Part shown: positions 8,362-16,988 of the stretch, in pieces | Numbering within the stretch: the first letter of the stretch is position 1 | Layout: each line of letters opens with the position of its first letter | Origin: Ferdinandcohnia sp036965045 | Lineage (GTDB): Bacteria > Bacillota > Bacilli > Bacillales > Bacillaceae_L | DNA: 64,000 nt | Assembly (NCBI RefSeq): GCF_036965045.1 | Contig: NZ_JBALOV010000013.1 | Location: forward strand, 1 to 64,000 | Reading direction: 5' to 3' | The notes under the pieces: generated by a model | Databases searched by the model: none | What the model saw: the letters and a program-made list of their open reading frames with translations, nothing else | Told to the model about the DNA's origin: nothing | Translations under genes and position numbers: made by a program

Positions 8362-9724
8362 TTATGCTGGAATAATACCTTTATGCCTTAGTTCTGATTC
8401 CACATCTTTTAATGTTTGATCAAGGAGTTCGATTAGTTCATCGATTTGTGGTTTTGTAATCGTGAGTGGTGGGGCAACAAGGATGGCGTCACCACCAACA
8501 CCTTCAATTCCAGCCGCAGCCGGATATAGCAAAAGACCATTTTTCTGTCCTTGTTCAACAACAAGTGACGTTAAGTCGATTTCTTTATTAAAAGGAAACT
8601 TCGTGATCATGTCGGATACAAACTCAATGCCACACATGAGTCCTTTTCCGCGAACATCTCCAATCATTGGATGTGTTTTTTGTAATTCTTGGAGCTTGGT
8701 AATAAGGTATTTTCCTTGTTTCTCAGATTTTTCAACGAGATTATGAGTTTCAATATAATTGACAACAGCTAATGCCACAGCTGCAGATTGTGGATTTGCG
8801 CTATAAGTGTGGCCACTCATAATGAGCTTCGACCCCTTTTGAATCGGTTCAATCACCTTTTCACTTACCAACGTTGCAGCAACTGGCGTGTAGCCCGCAC
8901 TCATCCCTTTTCCAAGCGCAATAATGTCTGCATGTGTGTCCCAATGTTCAAGGGCAAACATTTTTCCAGTCCGTCCCAGTCCGGTCATCACCTCATCGGC
9001 GATAAATAATATATTATGCTTNNTGCTTATCACAGATTTTTTTAATGATCTGATAATAGCCTTCAGGTGGCACGATCGCACCACCAGCTGCACCGATGAT
9101 CGGCTCGGCAATGAAGGCTGCAATATGATCAGCGCCAATTCGGTTAATCACTTTTTCCAGCTCTGTTGCACACATATGGTTGCAGGTTGGATAAGTCGTA
9201 TTAAACGGACAGCGAAAGCAGTATGGTGGCTGAAGTGTTGGATAGTCCTCTAATAATGAAACAAAGCGTGCTCTTCTTCCGGTATGGCCTGACATCGAAA
9301 GAGCACCAATAGTAATCCCGTGATAACTCATCCAGCGTGATAAAATTTTGTTTTTCCCTCTGATACCTTTTTCTTGCCAATATTGAATTGCAATTTTCAA
9401 AGCGGTTTCCGTTGCCTCAGAGCCGCTGTTCACAAAAAAAGACCAGTATTCACCGCCTTTTGCCAGATCACTGAGTTTTCTTGCTAATTTTTCAGCGGGC
9501 TCACTAGTGAATTGTGACCTGTACACAAATGATATTTTGTGAGCCTGTTTTTCAATTTCTTCAACAATTTCTTTTACGCCATGACCGATACTTGCCGTGA
9601 TGGCCCCAGATGAGCCGTCGATGTATTTTTTTCCGTTTGTATCATATAAATAAATTCCATCCCCATGGCTAATCATCGGATATTCCTTATCCAACAAAGG
9701 TTTAATCAAGCGGGTTTCGTCCAT
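8362..9724 (-). CDS. yodT: Class III aminotransferase YodT (split by an assembly join)
   Basis: PLP-dependent class III (omega-type) aminotransferase. The reading is interrupted at 9017-9028, but deleting NN plus one copy of the duplicated TGCTT (7 bases) restores a single 451-aa frame through ICDKHNILFIADEVMTGLGR, the expected PLP-binding aspartate segment. The catalytic lysine is in ALGKGMSAG, and SGSEATETALK forms the phosphate site. ATG 9724 is chosen for GAGGAGGGG upstream. First gene of yodTSRQP; probably transaminates acetyl-beta-lysine. It is intact in the organism in my view, not a pseudogene. Confidence 0.88.
9017..9028. other. Unmerged contig join (NN with duplicated 5-base end)
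   Basis: TGCTT is present at both 9017-9021 and 9024-9028, separated by two Ns. This is what is produced when two contigs with a short unresolved overlap are placed side by side. Collapsing the duplicate repairs yodT exactly. Confidence 0.85.
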
Positions 9725-9870
9725 TACGAACCCCTCCTCGCCAAAATGGTATTGCTGTGCCTTTTTTCGCAACTTGCGACATCCCTTTCATAAAGCATTA
9801 TGAAAAGGAATACTCCACTAAAGCTCTAACAAAACCTCCTTCATTAACAAATCGAAATCCCCCTATAAAA

Positions 9871-9884
9871 TGTAAACGCTTAAA
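9871..9884. promoter_or_regulatory. Candidate CcpA cre site upstream of yodT
   Basis: TGTAAACGCTTAAA matches the catabolite-responsive element consensus TGWAANCGNTNWCA at all but one defined position. It lies ~150 bp upstream of the yodT start in the yodT/flavoprotein spacer, suggesting glucose repression of the lysine-degradation operon. Confidence 0.45.
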
Positions 9885-9909
9885 TAATTAAATTGCCTAT
9901 CACTACATC

Positions 9910-9919
9910 ATATGTATGT
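9910..9919 (-). promoter_or_regulatory. Possible sigma-E-type -10 box for yodT operon
   Basis: On the minus strand ACATACATAT resembles the sigma-E -10 box CATACAnT. The yodTSRQP-kamA genes are known as mother-cell sporulation genes in B. subtilis, so a sigma-E promoter is expected, but I cannot see a convincing -35 at the right distance. Confidence 0.25.
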
Positions 9920-9947
9920 TTAGAATGATAATTTCGTTAAACGAGGG

Positions 9948-10859
9948 TTATTTTTCATTCAGAAGGCTTTTATGAATCCAGATGGCGGCTTGCATCCCGT
10001 CACCCATGGCGATAGTAGTTTGCTCGGAATGAACAGCAATATCTCCGGCTGCCCACACATGCTGGATATTCGTCATTTTGGTTCGTGGATCTACGATAAT
10101 ATGTTTATTTTCTAAACGCTCGATGCCAATCTGAATAGCGAGCTCTGATCGGACTTTATTTCCACCGAACCCCAAAAATCCACGGTTCCCTTCAACGATA
10201 TTTCCACTTTTCAGACGTACACCGGTAAAATCTGATGTTTCTTCATGAAGCAAAATCTCCTCCACTTCATCTTGAATATGGAGAATACCCTTTTCCTTCA
10301 ACAAACACATCTGTTCGTTATCAAGTTTATTCCAATCATGATTAATAAAAGTAATGTCACTTGTAAAATAGGATAAAGTGAGCGCCATATTCGCTCCGGG
10401 TTTTCCAGATCCAATCACAATCACATGCTTGTTAATCACTTCATAGCCATCACAGTCAGGACAAACATAGACCGTTAAACCCAAGCACTTATAAATATTT
10501 TTAATGGAAGGAATATTGTCCTTCACACCAGTTGCGAGTAGTAAACGTTTTGCAGCAAATCTATCGCCACTTCGACATTGAATTTGAAAAGTATCATCGT
10601 TTTTTTCAACTTTTACGACTTCGTTTTGAATAAATGAAACACCGTAACGTTCAGCATGTTTTTTCCCAAGGCCTCGTAATGTTTCTCCACTGACCCCTTC
10701 TGGCCAGCCTAAAATGTTGTGATAATTTCTGCAGATGGTGGAACGACCATCATTTGAATCAATTACTGCGATTTTATGTTTGTATCTTCCTAGTTGAATC
10801 GCTGCCTGCAAACCAGCAATTCCACCACCGATAATAATGATTTCATATTGATTGACCAT
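9948..10859 (-). CDS. Thioredoxin-reductase-like FAD/NAD(P) oxidoreductase
   Basis: A 303-aa flavoprotein of the low-molecular-weight TrxB-like group. FAD-binding GxGxxG is in IIIGGGIAGLQAA near residue 9; the redox-site position reads CPDCDGYE around residue 135, so a CxxC pair is present though not the canonical CATC of thioredoxin reductase; the NAD(P) motif is VIGSGKPGANMAL; the C-terminal FAD motif is HVWAAGDIA. ATG 10859 is preceded by GAGGTGAAAGT. It stands alone on the minus strand, 200 bp beyond yodT. Physiological partner unknown; could be a bacillithiol- or ferredoxin-linked reductase. Confidence 0.85.
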   Translation of the reverse strand: MVNQYEIIIIGGGIAGLQAAIQLGRYKHKIAVIDSNDGRSTICRNYHNILGWPEGVSGETLRGLGKKHAERYGVSFIQNEVVKVEKNDDTFQIQCRSGDRFAAKRLLLATGVKDNIPSIKNIYKCLGLTVYVCPDCDGYEVINKHVIVIGSGKPGANMALTLSYFTSDITFINHDWNKLDNEQMCLLKEKGILHIQDEVEEILLHEETSDFTGVRLKSGNIVEGNRGFLGFGGNKVRSELAIQIGIERLENKHIIVDPRTKMTNIQHVWAAGDIAVHSEQTTIAMGDGMQAAIWIHKSLLNEK

Positions 10860-11068
10860 ACTTTCACCTCACTAAAGACATATACCTTTTATCATTTGTT
10901 ATAAGTGGAAACATCTATTCAAATTTTTTCAATGTTGACATAATGTTATTATGTTAAATAAGATTTTTTTAAACTCTTTAGTTTACATAATTTTATTACA
11001 GTGAACAAAAAAATAGTCCCTCTCACTATTTGTGAAAGGAACCTCCTTATTCGTGTTTTGTATATTGA

Positions 11069-11203
11069 TTAGCGTACGTAAGAAGCACCAACAATAATCA
11101 ATAAGATAAATAGTACGACGATTAATACAAAACCGTGGTGATATCCAAAACCACCATATCCATATCCAATTCCGTCGTAGTAACCGCATCCACCGTAGTG
11201 CAT
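11069..11203 (-). CDS. YjcZ family small sporulation protein
   Basis: A 44-aa gene too short for most callers. It begins MHYGGCGYYDGIGYGYGG, a Gly/Tyr-rich head, followed by one hydrophobic helix (FVLIVVLFILLIIVGASYV) and ends right after it. That is the signature of YjcZ/spore-coat-associated small proteins of Bacillus. Start ATG at 11203 with AAAGGGAGATG upstream. A sigma-K-like -10 box lies at 11238-11246. The longer overlapping frame in this stretch is spurious. Confidence 0.88.
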   Translation of the reverse strand: MHYGGCGYYDGIGYGYGGFGYHHGFVLIVVLFILLIIVGASYVR

Positions 11204-11237
11204 AGTGTCATCTCCCTTTCTTTATTCGTTACACTGT

Positions 11238-11246
11238 TAGGATATG
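11238..11246 (-). promoter_or_regulatory. Sigma-K-like -10 element for the YjcZ gene
   Basis: CATATCCTA on the minus strand fits the sigma-K -10 pattern CATAnnnTA, about 35 bp upstream of the YjcZ start, consistent with late mother-cell expression. The -35 (AC) element is too short to judge. Confidence 0.4.
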
Positions 11247-11401
11247 AGCCTATGGGTTGTACTGTATGTGCGAGTGCCTATTTTTAATGAATTTATATAT
11301 ATTATATAAAAATAGTATAGTAGACATGAGTTTAATTGAATTTTTATACATAATGTTTTATAATAATCCATAGAAACTTATAAAAAGAAAGCAGGATTAT
11401 A

Positions 11402-12562
11402 ATGAAAACAGAAATACTCGCTGCCATTGAGGAAAATAAAGATCGCTTTTACGAAATTAGTGCTTATATTGGGGCAAACCCCGAGCTTGGACATGAAGAA
11501 TTTAAAGCTTGCAAAATTTTAACAGATGAGCTTAAAAAACATAATTTTAATGTAGAAATTGGAACAGCCGGTCTCCCTACCGCATTTGAAGCTACTTTTG
11601 ACAGTGGTAAACCAGGTGCAACAATTGGGATCATGTCGGAATATGATGCACTACCTGAATTAGGTCATGCATGTGGACATAACCTTATTGGAACAATGGG
11701 AATTGCGGCAGGAATTGGTTTATCGAAAGTTCTTTCTGAAACTGGTGGAAAAGTAGTTGTCTACGGAACTCCTGCTGAGGAAACAAAAGGTGGAAAAGTT
11801 ACCATGGCGGAACAAGGTATTTTTAACCATCTTGATGTAGCCATGATGGTCCACCCGCTTAGTCACTACGAAAAAAGCGGTGCTTCTCTTGCAATGGATG
11901 CCATCCAATTTGAATTTTTCGGAAAAGCAGCACATGCTGCGGCAGCACCACATGAGGGGATTAATGCGCTTGATGCGGTCCTTCAAACATTCAGCAGCAT
12001 TAATGCTTTAAGACAGCATATTACATCAGACGCCCGCATTCATGGAATCATTTCTGAGGGCGGAAAAGCAGCTAATATTGTACCTGATTATGCTGTAGCT
12101 CAATTCTATGTTCGAGCTGCATCTCGTGATTATGTAAATGAGCTTGTGGAAAAGGTGAAAAAATGTGCCCAAGGTGCTGCCCTCCAAACAGGTGCAACAA
12201 TGGAATGGTCCTTTTATGAATTCTCGTATGATGACATGGTTACAAATGAAACTTTCTCGGATGTTTTTACTGACACATTAATTGAATTAGGTGTTAATCC
12301 AGAGGAAATTCATGAACGTGCGGAAGGTGGATCACTTGATATGGGTAATGTAAGCCATGTGGTCCCTTCTATCCATCCATATGTGAAAATTTGTGATGAA
12401 CCATTTGCATGTCATACACATGGATTCCGTGAAGCTGCTCTTAGCAACAAAGGTAAAGAGGCTATGATCCTCGGGGCCAAAACAATGGCACTAACCGGTT
12501 ATAAAATTTTAACGGAACCAGAATTACTAGAAAAGATTAAAGCAGAATTTGCGAATAAATAG
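11402..12562 (+). CDS. M20 family amidohydrolase (M20D, AbgB-like)
   Basis: A 386-aa zinc/manganese amidohydrolase acting on N-acyl amino acids or dipeptides. Metal-site motifs of subfamily M20D are seen: SEYDALPELGHACGHN, PAEETKGGK with the catalytic glutamate pair, MMVHP, and the terminal CHTHGFREAA; the dimerisation domain is around residues 170-285 (GKAAHAAAAPHEGINALDA). ATG 11402 has only a modest AGCAGG upstream. The gene is monocistronic and followed by terminators. Exact substrate unknown; p-aminobenzoyl-glutamate or acyl-amino acids are typical for relatives. Confidence 0.88.
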   Translation: MKTEILAAIEENKDRFYEISAYIGANPELGHEEFKACKILTDELKKHNFNVEIGTAGLPTAFEATFDSGKPGATIGIMSEYDALPELGHACGHNLIGTMGIAAGIGLSKVLSETGGKVVVYGTPAEETKGGKVTMAEQGIFNHLDVAMMVHPLSHYEKSGASLAMDAIQFEFFGKAAHAAAAPHEGINALDAVLQTFSSINALRQHITSDARIHGIISEGGKAANIVPDYAVAQFYVRAASRDYVNELVEKVKKCAQGAALQTGATMEWSFYEFSYDDMVTNETFSDVFTDTLIELGVNPEEIHERAEGGSLDMGNVSHVVPSIHPYVKICDEPFACHTHGFREAALSNKGKEAMILGAKTMALTGYKILTEPELLEKIKAEFANK

Positions 12563-12572
12563 TCAACCATAG

Positions 12573-12610
12573 GAACGGTTCAATTTTACGATCCGTTCTT
12601 TTTATTTTTG
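12573..12610 (+). terminator. Terminator after the M20 gene
   Basis: GAACGG and CCGTTC arms separated by 14 bases, followed by TTTTTATTTTT. Confidence 0.7.
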
Positions 12611-12656
12611 GAATGTGTCGGTCTCATACCCCGTTCCTTTCTTATATTCTAAAAAA

Positions 12657-12693
12657 AGGAGGGTTCTCTTAATTAGAAGAGACCCTTCTTTAC
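12657..12693. terminator. Second hairpin after the M20 gene
   Basis: AAGGAGGGTTCTCTT pairs with AAGAGACCCTTCTTT around AATT with a single bulge, followed by a T-rich stretch. It may be a back-up terminator or an upstream boundary for the wall hydrolase. Confidence 0.5.
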
Positions 12694-12822
12694 TAGTTTT
12701 TGGAAGAAAGACAAGGTGTAACCTACCTGTAACGAAACTGTAATACTAATCTATTTTTTTTGTTCATAGTAATGAGTCATAGAGAGTTACCCAGTACTTA
12801 AATAACTAGGAGGACTATTACT

Positions 12823-13524
12823 ATGAAAACAATACTATTAGGACTAGCAATTTTTATAGCATCTCTATTTTTTGCGGATCAGGCATTTGCGTATACTGTT
12901 CAAAAAGGTGATACGATGTCTGAAATTGCCAGAAAGCATGGAATGACATTAAATGAATTAGCAGAGATGAACCCTCATGTTGAAAATTTAGACCTGATTG
13001 TTGTCGGGGATCATATAAATACGCAAATAAATGATGATAACACTCCAAGACTATTTGAAGGTATGCATTTTGAGAAAAAAGAGGAAGTTGTGGTTGCTTC
13101 ACAGGAAACTGTTAAAACTGAGCAAGTTGTCACTGAGGTCAAAAGTATTTCGAGTAAATATAATTTTTCTGCCGAAGAGTTAGATTTATTAGCGAGAATT
13201 GTACGAGCTGAAGCTCAAGCTGAGCCATTTGAAGGAAAAGTTGCAGTTGCTGCTGTTGTATTAAATCGTTTGGAAAGCCCGAAATTCCCTGATACGATTC
13301 AAGGTGTGATTTATCAGCGTGGCCAGTTCCAGCCAGTGCGTAATGGAGCCATTAATAAACCTGCGGATGAAGAATCGAAAAAAGCTGTGCGTGCAGCACT
13401 AACTGAAATGAGATATATAGCAAAGGAAGCTTTGTTCTTCTATAACCCTACCATTGCCACAAGCCGATGGTTAGATTCAAGAACCACTGCTATCAAAATT
13501 GGTCGACATGTGTTTAAATATTAA
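12823..13524 (+). CDS. LysM and SleB-domain cell wall hydrolase
   Basis: A 233-aa secreted protein. Residues 1-23 are a signal peptide (IFIASLFFADQAFA), 24-70 a LysM peptidoglycan-binding repeat (YTVQKGDTMSEIARKHGMTL), ~71-125 a linker, and ~127-233 a Hydrolase_2/SleB-CwlJ catalytic domain with LLARIVRAEAQAEP (putative catalytic Glu) and AAVVLNRLESP. Relatives cleave cortex or vegetative peptidoglycan. RBS AGGAGGAC precedes ATG 12823. The gene stands alone and is followed by a bidirectional terminator shared with fetB. It could act in germination or wall turnover. Confidence 0.9.
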   Translation: MKTILLGLAIFIASLFFADQAFAYTVQKGDTMSEIARKHGMTLNELAEMNPHVENLDLIVVGDHINTQINDDNTPRLFEGMHFEKKEEVVVASQETVKTEQVVTEVKSISSKYNFSAEELDLLARIVRAEAQAEPFEGKVAVAAVVLNRLESPKFPDTIQGVIYQRGQFQPVRNGAINKPADEESKKAVRAALTEMRYIAKEALFFYNPTIATSRWLDSRTTAIKIGRHVFKY

Positions 13525-13576
13525 ATTCGAAAATAACCTGGGAAACCTATTTGGAATCCTGTTAAATATAATAGAA

Positions 13577-13620
13577 CAAATGCCTGAGCCCACACTTCCA
13601 TGGGTTCAGGCATTTTGGGT
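13577..13620. terminator. Bidirectional terminator between wall hydrolase and fetB
   Basis: AAATGCCTGA(g)CCC pairs with GGGTTCAGGCATTT around a short loop; T-runs flank both sides, so it serves both convergent genes. Confidence 0.8.
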
Positions 13621-13632
13621 TTTAGATAAGGT

Positions 13633-14385
13633 TTACCTCATTTTTAAAAATTGCATGCGTTGGTTAAATAGTGTTGGATAGGATAAAAAACCAAGCATAA
13701 TGCTGGTTACAGCTGCTGTAGTTAATAGTAAAAAAAGAACAAGTAATTGAAATTGAACAGCTTGGATGGGGCTTGCACCTGCGATGATTTGACCACTCAT
13801 CATTCCAGGCAGTTGAACGAGTCCAATCGTTTTTTGACTCTCAATGGTCGGAATCATACTTGCCTTTATTGAAGTAATGAGCTGTGTATGAATCGCTTGT
13901 TTTGGCGTCCCACCCAAGGAAAGGATGAGTTCGGTCTGTTCCTGATGTGTATCCACTTCTGCTGTGAACCTGTTTAAAAACAGGATAGCAAGCACCATTG
14001 AATTTCCCACGACCATACCACTAATGGGAATGATGTACTGGGCGGTTGCCGGAGTAATCTTAAATCCTAAAAGAATAGCCTGTGTGAGGACCTCCATAAA
14101 AATCAAGGTTGCAGCAATTTTCCATGTAATACCCTTGATCGCTTTCCCCTTTTTCCTTGCATTTTGAGTAGCCGCAACGATCATTACAACGACCATTAGA
14201 AAAATATAAATAAGACTTTCCGTTTCGAATACAAATTTTAAAATATAACCAACTGCAAAGAGTTGTATAATGGAGCGTACAACTGCAATTGTTGTGTCTT
14301 TTTCCAAGCCAAGGTTAAAAGTTTTCGATAGAAAGATCGGAATAAGAACAAAAATGAGGGCAATCGCTAATGCAAGTGTACTCAT
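13633..14385 (-). CDS. fetB: Iron-export ABC permease FetB (YjkA-like)
   Basis: A 250-aa membrane protein of the UPF0014/FetB family with seven or so hydrophobic segments and the hallmarks ATQNARKKGKAIKG (residues ~65-80) and LGGTPKQAIHTQL, QLPGMMSGQIIAGASP, a family-typical cytoplasmic coupling region. The start overlaps the fetA stop by four bases, indicating translational coupling. With FetA it forms an exporter linked to iron homeostasis and oxidative stress resistance in E. coli; B. subtilis YjkAB is equivalent. Confidence 0.9.
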   Translation of the reverse strand: MSTLALAIALIFVLIPIFLSKTFNLGLEKDTTIAVVRSIIQLFAVGYILKFVFETESLIYIFLMVVVMIVAATQNARKKGKAIKGITWKIAATLIFMEVLTQAILLGFKITPATAQYIIPISGMVVGNSMVLAILFLNRFTAEVDTHQEQTELILSLGGTPKQAIHTQLITSIKASMIPTIESQKTIGLVQLPGMMSGQIIAGASPIQAVQFQLLVLFLLLTTAAVTSIMLGFLSYPTLFNQRMQFLKMR

Positions 14386-15110
14386 GCCATCTCCCCCTTC
14401 ACAAATTGTTTTACTTTTTCATGAGTTGGAGATTTCAATAAAGTGCTCTTTCCCGTTTCCATAACTTCTCCTTCCATTAACACCCAAACGTAGTTTCCGA
14501 TGTCGATGGCTTGTTGGAGATTATGGGTAATCCAAATCATAGTTACGTTGTACTTCTGATTGATTTTAACAATCAATTCCTCGATTTCGGTTTTAGAGAC
14601 TCGATCAAGTGCTGAAGTGATTTCATCCAATAACATAATTTTTGGATGATTTACAAGCGTGCGCGCAATGGATACCTTCTGACGCTGTCCACCTGATAAA
14701 TCACGCACATCTCGCTGCAAATATTCTACTTCTAATCCAACGTCATCTAATAAATCCTTTGCTTTACCTTCCTCCAGTTTTTTTCCTTGCAGTGTAAGTG
14801 GTAATGCTAAATTTTGAAACACAGACCCGTTCACCATTGGTGCATTTTGCAGTGCAATCCCGACAATCCTACGCAATGCAACAGGTTCATATGTATGGAT
14901 TTCCTTTTCCTTAATATAAATTTCACCGGAGTCAGGAGACAGAAGACCATTACAAAGCTTTAGAAGTGTTGATTTGCCAGCTCCTGATGGTCCAACCAAG
15001 GTCGTAATCGTTCCTTCATAGAAGGATCCTGTTATATTTTTTAAAATATGCTTATTATCCGCATGAAAATTCATACGGTTAAAATGAATAGCTGGTTTTA
15101 ATGTTTGCAC
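14382..15110 (-). CDS. fetA: Iron-export ABC ATPase FetA (YjkB-like)
   Basis: A 242-aa ABC ATPase: Walker A GPSGAGKST, Q-loop ALQNAPMV, signature LSGGQRQK, Walker B IMLLDEITSALD, and switch histidine WITHNLQQ. A GTG at 15110 is the start, with AAAGGAAGTG upstream. It is the first gene of the fetAB pair. The IS1595-family element has inserted about 150 bp upstream of the start, between 15260 and 17015, so its promoter region may have been altered. Confidence 0.92.
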   Translation of the reverse strand: MQTLKPAIHFNRMNFHADNKHILKNITGSFYEGTITTLVGPSGAGKSTLLKLCNGLLSPDSGEIYIKEKEIHTYEPVALRRIVGIALQNAPMVNGSVFQNLALPLTLQGKKLEEGKAKDLLDDVGLEVEYLQRDVRDLSGGQRQKVSIARTLVNHPKIMLLDEITSALDRVSKTEIEELIVKINQKYNVTMIWITHNLQQAIDIGNYVWVLMEGEVMETGKSTLLKSPTHEKVKQFVKGEMA

Positions 15111-15260
15111 TTGGTCACTTCCTTTAACACGTTATCTTTAAGATATCATATAGGTAGCTTTACTGGAAAAGTTTTAATTCATTTTTGTATATTATGTCCC
15201 TTTTATATCACACACAATTTTATACTCATGTATAAATTACTTAAAGTAGCTTAATTAAAA

Positions 15261-15286
15261 GGCTCTGTTAAAGTTAGGTGTTGATA
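15261..15286 (+). repeat. Left terminal inverted repeat of the IS
   Basis: 26 bp, 23 of which match the right repeat at 16989-17014; the outer 15 are identical. Confidence 0.92.
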
Positions 15287-15343
15287 TTCGCTTAAACCGA
15301 ACCAACGTTCTATAATGAAGTCATCAAATATGAGTAGTTGGTG

Positions 15344-16390
15344 ATGACTGTGAGAGCAACCGATATCCTTAAAGCTATTCAAAAACTTAATCCAGCAGAA
15401 AAACATCGGTTACGGGAATATTTAATCGATGCTCTTACTGCCTCATTATCCACTGGAACGGTACTGGAAGAAATCTCAGAACGTAAAAATAGGAATGGCT
15501 ATCGGTGTCCTGATTGCGAGTCAGAACACATAGTACGATTTGGAAAATATACTACTATCGTAGATGGTGAAGAAATGAAGAAACAACGTTATCGCTGTAG
15601 GGATTGCAAAAAAACATTCACTGACCTCACCAATACTGCATTATATCGAACCCGTCATCTCAATCGTTGGATGAAGTTTATAGAATGTATGATAGAAGGT
15701 TATTCTCTTCGTAAATCAGCAGAATTGATTGGTAACGTCACACACGTCACATTATATTGGAGGCACAAGTTCCTAACAGCATTAAAACAAATGGAGGTCT
15801 CAAGTTTCCAAGGTATCGTTGAAATGGATGAGACTTATTTCCTTTACTCTGAAAAAGGGCAAAGAAAGATTAAAAATAGAAAGCCACGTAAACGGGGCAG
15901 TTCCGCCAAGAAACGTGGCATAAGCAACGAACAGGTATGTGTCCTGGTCGCAAGAGACCGCGACAAGGTGACCTTCTCACAGACGTTAGGTATGGGACGA
16001 TTAACCAAAGAGCAATTTGACAAAGCCATCGGTCATAAACTTTCCAATGAGAATGTGTTATGCACTGATGCTTGGCGTGCATTTAAAACCTATGCCACCG
16101 AAAAGGATATAGCCATATACCAGTTTAAGTCTGACGGTAAAATTCGCACCAAGGGTCTATATCACATCCAGAATGTCAACAACTACCACCGAAGACTGAA
16201 AGGTTGGATTCAACGTTTTAACGGTGTGGCGACCAAATATCTGAACAATTACCTTGCGTGGTTTCAAGTATTAGAAAGCATCCATCATCAGAGAAATGAA
16301 GTTACGTTGAACGATATGATAATAAAAGGGAATTTAATTCCAAATATAGAAACGTATGATACACTTAGATTATCTAAGTTTACTGTTTAA
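15344..16390 (+). CDS. IS1595-family transposase
   Basis: A 348-aa transposase. An N-terminal zinc ribbon (residues ~50-95: CPDC then CRDC) is followed by a helix-turn-helix region and a DDE/DDN-type catalytic core: VEMDETYF, VLCTDAWRAF, and HIQNVNNYHRRLKGW, where the third acidic residue is replaced by Asn as in much of the IS1595 family, with the following K. ATG 15344 is chosen among TTG-GTG-ATG in a row; no strong RBS is visible. The open frame is undamaged. Confidence 0.92.
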   Translation: MTVRATDILKAIQKLNPAEKHRLREYLIDALTASLSTGTVLEEISERKNRNGYRCPDCESEHIVRFGKYTTIVDGEEMKKQRYRCRDCKKTFTDLTNTALYRTRHLNRWMKFIECMIEGYSLRKSAELIGNVTHVTLYWRHKFLTALKQMEVSSFQGIVEMDETYFLYSEKGQRKIKNRKPRKRGSSAKKRGISNEQVCVLVARDRDKVTFSQTLGMGRLTKEQFDKAIGHKLSNENVLCTDAWRAFKTYATEKDIAIYQFKSDGKIRTKGLYHIQNVNNYHRRLKGWIQRFNGVATKYLNNYLAWFQVLESIHHQRNEVTLNDMIIKGNLIPNIETYDTLRLSKFTV

Positions 16391-16406
16391 GGTTATTTCT
16401 TTTATC

Positions 16407-16433
16407 AACTAACGGGGCAGTTTAGTCGAATAA
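16407..16433 (+). repeat. Imperfect direct repeat flanking the IS passenger gene (copy 1)
   Basis: AACTAACGGGGCAG followed by TTAGT and AATAA. A second copy (AACTATCGGGGC then GTTAGTT and AATAA) lies at 16905-16929, downstream of the passenger. The pair brackets the passenger gene exactly, as if it were inserted as a cassette or created by a duplication within an ancestral IS end. Confidence 0.5.
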
Positions 16434-16509
16434 ATAAAATTAGAAAAAATCGAACATTTAGTTTATTTTTATTCATATAATTATAATGACACTTGAAAGG
16501 TGGGTTTTT

Positions 16510-16851
16510 ATGTACAAAGAGAACGGTATAGAAGCTTATGAAGCACATAATCGAACTGAGTTATTAGCAGGTTTAGAGGTAAAATCTGAATATATCCTTA
16601 TTAAAGGAGACTATTATAAAGACATAAGAAAGATTATGGATACTCATCCTCCAGAGAACGAAAGTATAGGAGTGGCCTTAGGAAGTGCAGGTGTGTTATC
16701 AATTCTTATTTATGCAATAAATGCAGTAAGAATTTCATTCAGTAAAGAAGATAAAACGGATAAAATAATTGACAGAAAGTTAATGTTATACAAAATTAAA
16801 AAGATTACAGATGATGGTTTATTATTGAGTTTAAAGCAGTTAGATTATTAG
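16510..16851 (+). CDS. Passenger gene of the IS; small membrane protein of unknown function
   Basis: A 113-aa protein encoded inside the IS, between the transposase and the right end. ATG 16510 is preceded by AAAGGTGGG. The N-terminal ~55 residues are soluble (ENGIEAYEAHNRTELLAGL, VKSEYILIKGDYY), then one probable membrane helix (VALGSAGVLSILIYAINAV), then a basic C-terminal tail. I recognise no family. Passenger genes are known in some IS1595 groups; this one is not an obvious resistance or methylase gene. Its own RBS and terminator suggest it is expressed. Confidence 0.7.
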   Translation: MYKENGIEAYEAHNRTELLAGLEVKSEYILIKGDYYKDIRKIMDTHPPENESIGVALGSAGVLSILIYAINAVRISFSKEDKTDKIIDRKLMLYKIKKITDDGLLLSLKQLDY

Positions 16852-16904
16852 AAATTGCATATAGAGAACTATTTTGGATAGTTCTATGCGAATAAATACA
16901 CTTA

Positions 16905-16929
16905 AACTATCGGGGCGTTAGTTCAATAA
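16905..16929 (+). repeat. Imperfect direct repeat flanking the IS passenger gene (copy 2)
   Basis: Counterpart of the repeat at 16407-16433; shares CGGGGC and the AATAA end. Confidence 0.5.
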
Positions 16930-16940
16930 GACAATAAAAC

Positions 16941-16975
16941 AAACGGAACTTCCAAGCTTATGGAAGTTCCGTTTT
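16941..16975 (+). terminator. Terminator inside the IS right end
   Basis: AAACGGAACTTCCA pairs with TGGAAGTTCCGTTT around a 6-base loop, followed by TTCCTTTT. It ends passenger transcription before the right repeat. Confidence 0.85.
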
Positions 16976-16988
16976 CCTTTTAATATAT

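Noticed and set aside
9725..9947. A second sigma-54 promoter for yodT
   Set aside because: GGCAC occurs on the minus strand but no TTGCW follows at the required 5-base spacing.
10983..11189. A 68-aa frame rich in Trp/Arg/Ile on the minus strand
   Set aside because: It is an out-of-frame shadow of the real 44-aa YjcZ gene, which has the RBS and family-typical sequence.
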